Part shown: positions 43,849-51,371 of the stretch, piece by piece
Layout: the number at the start of each line of letters is the position of its first letter
Numbering within the stretch: the stretch's first letter is position 1
From: Komagataeibacter sp. FXV3
Lineage (GTDB): Bacteria; Pseudomonadota; Alphaproteobacteria; Acetobacterales; Acetobacteraceae
Assembly: GCF_015155755.1 (NCBI RefSeq)
Contig: NZ_VWPI01000137.1
Location: 1-64,000, forward strand
DNA: 64,000 nt
Reading direction: 5' to 3'
The notes under the pieces: generated by a model
Told to the model about the DNA's origin: nothing
What the model saw: only the letters and a program-made list of their open reading frames with translations
The model's database searches: none
Made by a program: the position numbers and the translations under genes

Positions 43849-45468
43849 TTACTGGAGGGATGTTTCCGCTTCCAGCGGCAGTCTGGCCTTCTTGTCTTCG
43901 GCCAGCAGGTCAAGGCTGACGGGACGCCGATTGAGCTTTTCTGAATACATCCAGCTATGCAGAAGGACTGTCTCGATCCAGTTGCGGATCTTGGGGTTTG
44001 GAATGGCTTCCAGAAAAGCAAGGGATTCATTGGTGCCGTGTTCGGAAGCATTCCAGTGCGCTACCGCAGTATGGCCGACGGCATAACTGGCCAGCAGTCG
44101 GATAAGATGATTATTGATATGCCCATCATGCGCAAGCGCCATCAGGTAACGCTGTCCGATCAGCAGATTGACGGAAGGATTACTTAAATCCTCATTGCGT
44201 CCACCGACGAAATTTGCGGCTGTGCGTGGCATCAGTTGCATCAGTCCCCGTGCACCGCTTCTGGAGACCACGGTCGGCTGGAAACGGGATTCAATGGAAA
44301 TGATTCCATATATAAGCGCCGGGTCCACCACAAACCCACCGCGTGGCGTGAAACGCTGTGGCAGATCGATGGTATGGCCCGGCACAAGTTTACTGGTCTC
44401 CATGCGACCGGATGTTTCGGCCGCATCCCCGACCGTGTGTACGATCAGCCCTATGGACCGGCGTGCATTGGTATTTTCCGCATTTACCCAATCCGTGCGC
44501 AGTTCGGTCTCGGCCAGGTCCGCACGCCCAACCTGAAGCAGCGCCAAAGCCCGGTGGCCTGCGGGTCGGGCGGAAACCGCATTGACATCCACAACGGTCG
44601 GCACACCTGCATCAGCCATCTGCGGGCCGTTTTTATTGATGGCACGCCGTGCGAGCACCCCATAAAAGCAGTCCTTGCAACGGGCGCTCTGTACAAGCCA
44701 GCGCAAGGCATCCTTCGTATTGCCGATACGCCCGGTTGCGCGGCTTGCCCACCAGGCGGCGGCGCTACGCAGGTCGCGGGAGGCCGTGTCGGCATTCGCC
44801 GCCCACGCGAATAAAAGTTGCGCCTGCTGTATCTGCTCCAGCCGCCAGGCCGACAGGCCCGCATAGAACGCGACCTTGCCACTTGTTTCCTTGATGGCGG
44901 GTGTAGTCAGGGCCTTGTTGAGAACGACCTGATCCTGCCCCTGTATATAGAGATTTTGCGCATCCGCGGCATTAATACCCCCGCCGGATGCCCGATTTCC
45001 ACTGGCAGGGACTTTTAGCGGGGATCCCGCCGAGACATCGGCCGGCAGGTCGCTGCGGGATTGCAGCAATGCCTGCATCATCGGCGTGGCCGGGAGGTCC
45101 GGGTAATGGGCCAGCCAGTCCCTCAGCATGGGTGTCGTGCAGGTATAGGATGTATGGAGGCATCGTTCAGCAAGGACAGTGCCGGTCAGGCTGCCATCCT
45201 TTACCTGTTTCAGCAGGGCATCGGCCTGGTCGAAATTGCCAGCGGACTGATCCGCGAAGGCTGTACGGATACGGGTGGCATCACTGGGGGAAAGCGGATG
45301 GAGGAGCGCCGTCTGTCCCTGCTGCATGGCCACTTCATCTGCCCGGGAGCGGCCACCTGTAATATCAGATGCCTGGCAAGATGTTGTTGCCAAAGAAAAA
45401 ATGGCAATAGAAGCAACGGCAGAAAGAGTTGCCATCCTATGCTTCAGGGACTGTAAAATATACCGCAT
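43849..45468 (-). CDS. soluble lytic murein transglycosylase
   Basis: About 539 residues (ATG 45468; ATGs at 45501 and 45435 are alternatives). Exported, with hydrophobic MATLSAVASIAIFSLATTSC near the start. A long alpha-helical solenoid part (about 40-370) is followed by the C-terminal SLT domain: PALIYGIISIESRFQPTVVSRSGARGLMQLMPRTA with the catalytic Glu in SIESRF, then NLLIGQRYLMAL and LASYAVG. It cleaves peptidoglycan to 1,6-anhydro-MurNAc, a reaction blocked by O-acetylation of MurNAc, which makes its position beside an MBOAT/SGNH pair suggestive. Confidence 0.88.
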   Translation of the reverse strand: MRYILQSLKHRMATLSAVASIAIFSLATTSCQASDITGGRSRADEVAMQQGQTALLHPLSPSDATRIRTAFADQSAGNFDQADALLKQVKDGSLTGTVLAERCLHTSYTCTTPMLRDWLAHYPDLPATPMMQALLQSRSDLPADVSAGSPLKVPASGNRASGGGINAADAQNLYIQGQDQVVLNKALTTPAIKETSGKVAFYAGLSAWRLEQIQQAQLLFAWAANADTASRDLRSAAAWWASRATGRIGNTKDALRWLVQSARCKDCFYGVLARRAINKNGPQMADAGVPTVVDVNAVSARPAGHRALALLQVGRADLAETELRTDWVNAENTNARRSIGLIVHTVGDAAETSGRMETSKLVPGHTIDLPQRFTPRGGFVVDPALIYGIISIESRFQPTVVSRSGARGLMQLMPRTAANFVGGRNEDLSNPSVNLLIGQRYLMALAHDGHINNHLIRLLASYAVGHTAVAHWNASEHGTNESLAFLEAIPNPKIRNWIETVLLHSWMYSEKLNRRPVSLDLLAEDKKARLPLEAETSLQ

Positions 45469-46071
45469 GATCATGACCAATAACAGATATTTCAAAATCA
45501 AGAAATGCCGGAATTACACTCTGATATCCTGCTCGTGACAGTCCACCATTCTTCCAGACATGCGTCCGGGATCCTGGCCACGCATCAGTAGTGAGCAGGC
45601 CTGTTCCAGGTGGCTTTCCGCAGCGCAGGAAAGGCAGCGCGGCCCTGCATGGGGTCACGGAATGTATCTGGACCCGTTCCATCATGTCATACCCGCATCA
45701 GGGCGACCGGGTGCCTCACCAATCGGTTTCGCGCTCCGGCGGCATGGTGCCTTATTGTGGAAATCTTGTGGTCATGCCTCGGTCGGGTGGGAATGCTTTG
45801 CTGTTTTTTACCATGTCCTGTCATATGAACGCATGACTTCGGTCCGCGGTTTCCGGGCCGTCATGTCGTGTGCGTAAAAGGGGCAGGCCTGCCTCTACAT
45901 GGTCATTCTTCAGCATCATTCCCCATGTCATATCTTCTATTGAACCGTGCCCGGCGCGTAGAAACATAGAAGCGGACAGGATCAGAGCCTGTCACATACT
46001 GAAAATATCTGGTTACAGATATCGTGTTGCATGGTAGAAGCAGGCATTAAAAAATTTTTACTGGGAACTCA
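45469..46071. other. divergent spacer between transglycosylase and acetylation operon
   Basis: About 600 bases. No frame with good start or composition; small frames on both strands look spurious. It must contain the divergent promoters. AT-rich near 45990-46070, just upstream of the SGNH lipoprotein gene. Confidence 0.45.
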
Positions 46072-47391
46072 GTGTCATTCTCTCGCCGTAGCCTGAGCAC
46101 TCGCCTGCTTCGTAACTGCTCGTTGCCGTTGTTTTGTGCAATGCTGTTAATGGGGTGTGCAGCAGCGCGTGACCCGGTACCAGCCCATGAAAAAATCGGT
46201 CGTTATGCTTCTGTAGTACCCTTTTATAAAGCGCTGGATTCATTGCAGGGTGGGCAGGCGACCGAACCTGTGACCGTACTGCAGATTGGTGACAGCCATA
46301 CCGCCAACGATGCTTTCAGCGACCAGATGCGCACCCTGTTGCAAAAGGATTTCCAGAATGCCGGCAGGGGTTTTCTACAGCCTGGCATTCCATTCCGCTA
46401 TTACCACCCTGCGCAGGTTACGGTTTCTTCTACAGGATGGACGCCTGTCAGTGCGTTCAGCAAAACAGCGACAGGCCCGTGGGGTATCAGTCTGGTCAGG
46501 CAGCATGCGGATGCGTCCGCCAGCATGACCATTACCCCGGATGAAGCGGGGGGTGCCGGACGTGGCATGGTGGAGTTCCTCAGCCAGCCGGGTGGCGGTC
46601 AGCTTGTCATACAGACTGATGATGGCGGGCGTACGGTTGTTTCAACCGCGTCATCGCAGGATTCTGATTCCATGTGGCTGCGGATGCCCACCACGGCTGA
46701 TACGCACGCCGTCACGGTCTCCGCCATGGGTGATGGTCCGGTGGATGTCCTGGGCTGGGAAGTGGCGAAAGGAAGTCAGGCAAGGCCCGCACCGGGAATA
46801 TTATATTCCAATCTGGGTATTACAGGTTCCACCATAGAAATCCTGAGCCGGGTCGATCCTAAGATACTATCGGAAGAAATGCGGCGTCTGGACCCGCGCC
46901 TTCTGATTATTGCCTTTGGCACCAACGAAGGTTTCAATACTTCAACAAATTTCGATACATATTCGGCACGATACGAGCAGATCATACAGACGCTGCATGA
47001 TGCGGCGCCCATGGCGGGGCTTGTGGTTGTCATGCCGCCCGATGGCGTACGCCAGGAACGACTGCCCCCTTTCACCCGGTCGTGTGACAAGCTGGTGTCC
47101 ACGGGCAGGGGCTTTGCCTCACCGGCCGCCCTCAATACCGTCCGGCAGGCCCAGACTGACGTCGCCCGGCGTAACCACTGGATGCAGTGGGACTGGCGGC
47201 AGGCCATGGCGGATACAGCCCACCCGGATGGACGATGCACCATTCTTGTCTGGGGTAACCGCAACCCGCCAATCGCCGCGAAGGATCATGTTCATCTTCT
47301 GAAAGCGGGCTATCAACAGACCGCCACGTCATTATACGATGACTTGATGAATGGTTATAAGCTGTGGACGTCACTGAAACATAAAAAATAA
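46072..47391 (+). CDS. SGNH/GDSL-like lipoprotein, O-acetylation partner of the MBOAT protein
   Basis: 439 residues from a GTG start with a GGGAAC ribosome site. The lipobox LLMGC puts the lipid on Cys29. SGNH signatures: LQIGDSHTANDAF (nucleophile Ser), FGTNEGF (Asn) and KDHVHLLKAGY (Asp/His). A beta-sandwich-like insert (about 120-230) separates block I from the rest, as in PatB, AlgJ/AlgX and similar acetyltransferases. Its stop codon overlaps the MBOAT start (TAATG), so the two are coupled. Confidence 0.85.
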   Translation: MSFSRRSLSTRLLRNCSLPLFCAMLLMGCAAARDPVPAHEKIGRYASVVPFYKALDSLQGGQATEPVTVLQIGDSHTANDAFSDQMRTLLQKDFQNAGRGFLQPGIPFRYYHPAQVTVSSTGWTPVSAFSKTATGPWGISLVRQHADASASMTITPDEAGGAGRGMVEFLSQPGGGQLVIQTDDGGRTVVSTASSQDSDSMWLRMPTTADTHAVTVSAMGDGPVDVLGWEVAKGSQARPAPGILYSNLGITGSTIEILSRVDPKILSEEMRRLDPRLLIIAFGTNEGFNTSTNFDTYSARYEQIIQTLHDAAPMAGLVVVMPPDGVRQERLPPFTRSCDKLVSTGRGFASPAALNTVRQAQTDVARRNHWMQWDWRQAMADTAHPDGRCTILVWGNRNPPIAAKDHVHLLKAGYQQTATSLYDDLMNGYKLWTSLKHKK

Positions 47392-48803
47392 TGCTTTTTC
47401 CAACGCTTGACTTCGCCTTATTCTTTATTGCCGTTGCTGTCATTCTCGCATTGATTGGTGGCCTGTGGGAAATCAAGAAGATCTTTCTGGTTGCTGCAAG
47501 CTACGTCTTTTATGCATGCTGGAACTGGCATTTCTGCTTTCTCCTGCTGTTCAGTACGACTGTCAGTTATTCGGTTGGCCTGTTTTTGCCAGAAGAAGAC
47601 AATCCACGTTTACGTAAATGGATGGTTGGCGGCGGTATAGCTGTTCAGTTGCTGGTTCTGGCGTTTTTCAAATATTACGATTTCTTTGCGACATCCCTGA
47701 ATAAGGCGACACGTGATATCGGATGGGGGGAACCTGTTCCGCTTATTGAAATCCTTCTGCCCGTCGCCATTTCATTTTTTACCTTTCATGGCATCAGCTA
47801 CATTGTTGATGTGTATCGTGGTAAAGTCACGCGGTGCCGTCGTTTTACGGACATGATGCTGTATATGTCCTTTTTTCCGCAGCTTGTGGCCGGACCGATT
47901 GTACGTTCTTCCAAATTCCTGCCGCAGCTGGAACGGCCATCAAGCAATCCTCCCCCCATGGCAACAGCCCTGTTGATGATTGCAGGGGGACTTTTCAAGA
48001 AAGTTATATTGGCAAGCTATCTGGGAACGCAGCTTGTCGACCCGGTTTTTGCTGATCCTGCCAGTTTTTCCACGCTGGATCTGGTATTCGCCCTCTATGG
48101 ATTTGCCGTTCAGATATTCTGTGATTTTTCTGGTTATACGGACATTGCCATAGGCCTGGCTGCGCTGCTGGGTTTCGAATTTCCGCAAAACTTCAACCAG
48201 CCTTACCGGAGTGCGTCCCTGCGCGATTTCTGGCGGCGGTGGCATATGACGCTATCGTTCTGGCTGCGTGACTATCTCTACATACCGCTTGGCGGTAGTC
48301 ATCGTGGTGGGGTGCGTACATCCGCCAATCTTCTGATTACCATGCTTCTGGGCGGCCTGTGGCACGGTGCCGCCATGAAATTTGTCATGTGGGGCGCGTT
48401 GCATGGCGGTGGTCTGGTGCTGGAACGCCCTTTTTCCGAGCGTCTGGAAAATAGCCGGGGCATTTTCCGCATCATGGCCGTGCTGCTGACATTTCACTTT
48501 GTCTGTCTGACATGGCTGTTTTTCCACGCGGAAGATATGCAAAGCGTCTGGTTTTACCTGCAGTCCATAACACCCCTGAAACCAGGAAGTTTTGCACAGG
48601 TCACGCCCTTCATGCTTGGCCTGATCGCTATTGGTATCGGTCTGCATTTTGTGTCCAGGAACATGCCTGAACGTATTGCAGCGTTTCCCGTGGTGCAGCG
48701 TGCGCCGGACTGGGCGCTGGCCCTTGCGTTCGGTATCTGTGTGTTAATGATTGATGCCGCAGGACCAAGCGGTGTCGCTCCCTTCATATATTTTCAGTTC
48801 TGA
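47391..48803 (+). CDS. MBOAT-family O-acyltransferase (AlgI/PatA-like)
   Basis: 470-residue polytopic inner-membrane protein. MBOAT landmarks: SYVFYACWN near the N-terminus, FFTFHGISYIVDVYRGK, FFPQLVAGPIVR, FNQPYRSASLRDFWRRWHMTLSFWLRDYLYIPLGGS and GGLWHGAAMKFVMWGALHG with the catalytic His. In AlgI, DltB and PatA this fold passes acetyl groups across the membrane to a periplasmic partner, here the SGNH lipoprotein just upstream. Starts at TAATG and ends overlapping the next ATG (TGATG), so translation is coupled at both sides. Confidence 0.93.
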   Translation: MLFPTLDFALFFIAVAVILALIGGLWEIKKIFLVAASYVFYACWNWHFCFLLLFSTTVSYSVGLFLPEEDNPRLRKWMVGGGIAVQLLVLAFFKYYDFFATSLNKATRDIGWGEPVPLIEILLPVAISFFTFHGISYIVDVYRGKVTRCRRFTDMMLYMSFFPQLVAGPIVRSSKFLPQLERPSSNPPPMATALLMIAGGLFKKVILASYLGTQLVDPVFADPASFSTLDLVFALYGFAVQIFCDFSGYTDIAIGLAALLGFEFPQNFNQPYRSASLRDFWRRWHMTLSFWLRDYLYIPLGGSHRGGVRTSANLLITMLLGGLWHGAAMKFVMWGALHGGGLVLERPFSERLENSRGIFRIMAVLLTFHFVCLTWLFFHAEDMQSVWFYLQSITPLKPGSFAQVTPFMLGLIAIGIGLHFVSRNMPERIAAFPVVQRAPDWALALAFGICVLMIDAAGPSGVAPFIYFQF

Positions 48804-49075
48804 TGGCCCATTCTTCTTTCCCATCCCCCACGCGTCGTCTGCTCACAATCGTGCTGGTCGCAGCCGCAAGCGGTATAATTTTCGGATCTGGTCCCATCCT
48901 TGCCTGGACCGAGCAGTTGCCGGTAACCATGCCATACCAGTCAACGCTGCAATCTGCGGCGGAACGGTGGAATACCATCGCTGATCGCCTGAAGATGACC
49001 ACACCATACGATATGGTCCGTAATTCGGAGCGCCAGATCGAGAGTTATCGCTTTGCTCCTGCGCCCGACCAGTAA
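48803..49075 (+). CDS. small membrane protein coupled to the MBOAT gene
   Basis: 90 residues; the ATG overlaps the MBOAT stop. One TM or signal-anchor helix (LLTIVLVAAASGIIFGSGPILAW, about 13-35), then a short periplasmic helical tail (STLQSAAERWNTIADRLKM ... NSERQIESYRF). Not a known family to me; coupling suggests it is a subunit or assembly factor of the acetylation complex. It ends the operon; the next 60 bases are extremely AT-rich. Confidence 0.7.
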   Translation: MAHSSFPSPTRRLLTIVLVAAASGIIFGSGPILAWTEQLPVTMPYQSTLQSAAERWNTIADRLKMTTPYDMVRNSERQIESYRFAPAPDQ

Positions 49076-49156
49076 TGGATATGTATTTTTATATTTTAAA
49101 TAAAAAATTAATGATATAAATTATTAAATACTGTTTTTATTATTAATTAAAAGTAA

Positions 49157-49241
49157 AATTTTTTGGGCACCGGCTTGTTTTAAAAAGGCGACGTCTTTTC
49201 GAAGCTTTTTGGAAAAAGCTTCAGCAAAAACTTTCTTATGA
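49157..49241. repeat. two-hairpin intergenic repeat, copy 10 (reverse)
   Basis: AATTTTTTGGGCACC, degraded stem GGCTTGTTTTAAAAAGGCG, then GAAGCTTTTTGGAAAAAGCTTC and AGCAAAAACTTTC. It marks the 3' end of the acetylation operon. 49242-49640 beyond it holds no gene I can support. Confidence 0.75.
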
Positions 49242-49643
49242 TTTCAGGATATGTCTGTATCTGACTTTTAAAACCGTCTTCAAGATCCTTGCGGGTCAGT
49301 GGCATGAGACGCTGGCGCGGCCAATACAACGATTGCCGCCGGTTCGCTGGTCGAATAGGCAACCACCCGGTTACGTGATGATCGCAGGCAGTCAGGTCCT
49401 GGGGACAAGCAGTATGCTTTATCCTTACTGATGTTCTTGATGCTGGCAGGGGCCACAGGACGCAGGCAGGGTATCGCTGTGTGAAGCCTGCGGAACATCA
49501 TGCAGGGGTCAATGTATGCCTAAGTCGGTCATGTGCAGTATCCTGGCCGCCTACGCCCTGTGTCTGATTTGGGCAGGGTCAGTTCTGTCCATGTCCTGAC
49601 GGCTTTCACGCTACGCATGAAGGCACATTGTCCAGACATACCA

Positions 49644-49771
49644 TGCACGTCATTCATGCCCTACGATATGTAATGCTGCACATGTAACCACACCATGCGG
49701 AACTATACCGCTGGGCATAGCTAGTTAACTGATTTCATACTGGGAAACAGGATATGGCGGAGAGAGTGGGA
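49644..49771. repeat. left attachment-site repeat with a relict integrase start
   Basis: TGGCGGAGAGAGTGGGA (49755-49771) repeats the 3' end of tRNA-Ser exactly. The 100 bases to its left match, without gaps and at about three-quarters identity by eye, the 100 bases left of the intact tRNA-Ser (57511-57610). The match includes the integrase ATG itself (here minus strand 49655-49657) and the next few codons (M-N-D-V-H against M-N-D-M-H). Confidence 0.85.
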
Positions 49772-49887
49772 CTCTCAACCGTTTAGCCATTTTCCGCAGT
49801 TTTCAGCCACAAAACATGTAACTACAGCGGCGTATGGTGTCGTTACACACTACAGCGGTTGCGGAAGTGTGAGGGCTGATAATCTCA

Positions 49888-49998
49888 TAAATTGGTCTTG
49901 CGGCCAAGCGGTTTGACTGGCCCGTGTATGACCGGGCCATTACCGAGATGGGCGAGAGAGGCATTGCCGGGGCTGTTTTGCAGGCTATGCGAGAATGA
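49888..49998 (+). pseudogene. 3' remnant of an unknown gene at the element's left end
   Basis: The + strand reads IGLAAKRFDWPVYDRA then ITEMGERGIAGAVLQAMRE and stops, a composition typical of real coding DNA, but an in-frame stop lies just upstream and there is no start codon. It looks like the last 36 codons of a truncated gene. Confidence 0.4.
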
Positions 49999-50016
49999 AG
50001 GTGCACAGTCTGTAAG

Positions 50017-50778
50017 CTAGATGCTATTTTGGACCGAATAAACCAAATTGGACAGTTCCTCTATGTTCATCCAGGGACGTTGTGCGTGGATCATACGATG
50101 GCAATTTGCGCATACGAGCGCCAGGTCGTCCAAACGTGTTTTCGTCTCGTTAGGCAGATCGGAAAGAGGCTTAATGTGATGACATTCTATAAACCCCTGT
50201 CCCCTATCGCCATATCGTTCGACAAAATCGAAACCGCATGCTTCACAAGCAAGGCGTCCGGTTTTTGCTAGGACGTCCTTTTTCTTGGCCTGGACAATCT
50301 TCCTGGAACGCTCCCGGCTGTGATGCAGCACCGTAAGTATCCTTCCCTCGGGCGCTTCAACCTCCTCCATGCTCAATGCATCATTTTTCACGTAGTCAGT
50401 GGGTGATAATGTGTTGGCTGCAATTGCCTGGCGGATCGCTTCAGCCGTTTCCCGCAGATGTTCCGGCTGGCCCGCAAAGTCATTCCACACCTCAACTTCT
50501 AAACGGTTGCCCGCTTTCAATCCGGCTCTGTCCTTGAATGCTGGGTCATGGGCGCGAAGGTTCATGAGCTTCATTTTGACGCCGTTTGGATTGCGCAGGG
50601 TCGCCCCGTCAAAACCCTGCGAACGCCAGAGGCTATTTAAGGTGTTGCTTAATTCCTGGACTTCCGTATTGCCCTCGCTAGGCCATGCTCCTTCCAGTTT
50701 CTGATAAAGGTCGAGGGCAAGGATAATCTCATCACGTGTCCACGGTGGATTGCGCTTCGCTTTTTCCGTTTCCGTCAC
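50017..50778 (-). CDS. HNH endonuclease with N-terminal helical domain (McrA-like)
   Basis: 253 residues from a GTG at 50778 with GGAGGG upstream (a TTG at 50796 is the alternative). The N-terminal part NPPWTRDEIILALDLYQKL ... RNPNGVKMKLMNLRAHDP is a domain that I know from restriction-like HNH proteins. The nuclease domain is C-terminal: zinc pairs CEAC and CANC, and catalytic ECHHIKPLSDL with LVCANCHRMIH. A role in restriction of modified or foreign DNA is plausible. It is last in a three-gene unit with the polymerase-like and Bro-N genes. Confidence 0.85.
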   Translation of the reverse strand: MTETEKAKRNPPWTRDEIILALDLYQKLEGAWPSEGNTEVQELSNTLNSLWRSQGFDGATLRNPNGVKMKLMNLRAHDPAFKDRAGLKAGNRLEVEVWNDFAGQPEHLRETAEAIRQAIAANTLSPTDYVKNDALSMEEVEAPEGRILTVLHHSRERSRKIVQAKKKDVLAKTGRLACEACGFDFVERYGDRGQGFIECHHIKPLSDLPNETKTRLDDLALVCANCHRMIHAQRPWMNIEELSNLVYSVQNSI

Positions 50779-50835
50779 CGCTTGGTATCCCTCCAATAAA
50801 TCTAGACGGAGGATATGCGAATAAGGGCAGCAAAG

Positions 50836-51336
50836 TTAGCTGAAAAGCTGCTCTTTCTCGGCCAAACGGGCCTCAAGCAGCTCTGTCTTGCGCTTCATAA
50901 GCCCGACAATCATATCGTTCAGGCTATCGAGGTCTTCCACGCTCGATGCACCCGCTACCTTTTCCTCGTCACGGACGTAAACACCTTCCTTACGGAGCGT
51001 GGGGAGAGCAGTCTGCGTCACCCAGTCCTGAAAGGGGCGTGCGTTGGGCTTGTCGCAGCGAAGGATAAGGCGGTAAAGTCCTGCCTCGGAAATCATGATG
51101 GTGCGCCGGTTACTACCAGCCGAATTGGTAGTAATGATAGTCCGCCGATCCACGCTTCCAAGGTAGTGAATATGGTTCGAGTAGCTCCCGGTCGCTGGGT
51201 TCTTTTTCAGACCGATAGCTTCGCACACATCCGTCAAGGCAAACCACGGCTGGCCCGCATGGGTTTCAACGCGGATTTCCTGTGGCTGGCCGTCCAGCTT
51301 CGTGAAGGTTTCGATAGTTACTTCGGGGTTTGGCAT
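50836..51336 (-). CDS. Bro-N domain phage antirepressor-like protein
   Basis: 166 residues (ATG 51336; TTG at 51348 also possible). The Bro-N core is clear: GQPWFALTDVCEAIGLKKNP, ISEAGLYRLILRCDKPNARPFQDWVTQTALPTLRKEGVYV. A C-terminal coiled coil follows (DSLNDMIVGLMKRKTELLEARLAEKEQL). Such proteins bind DNA and regulate phage or element genes. Very close to both neighbours on the same strand (35 and 57 bases). Confidence 0.9.
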   Translation of the reverse strand: MPNPEVTIETFTKLDGQPQEIRVETHAGQPWFALTDVCEAIGLKKNPATGSYSNHIHYLGSVDRRTIITTNSAGSNRRTIMISEAGLYRLILRCDKPNARPFQDWVTQTALPTLRKEGVYVRDEEKVAGASSVEDLDSLNDMIVGLMKRKTELLEARLAEKEQLFS

Positions 51337-51371
51337 CGAAGGTATCAATTTGTTTGACGCCTTGCCTATTG

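Noticed and set aside
42294-48803. bcsX/bcsY of the type II cellulose operon
   Set aside because: BcsY belongs to the acyltransferase-3 family, whereas this acyltransferase is an MBOAT protein, and no cellulose synthase gene is nearby.
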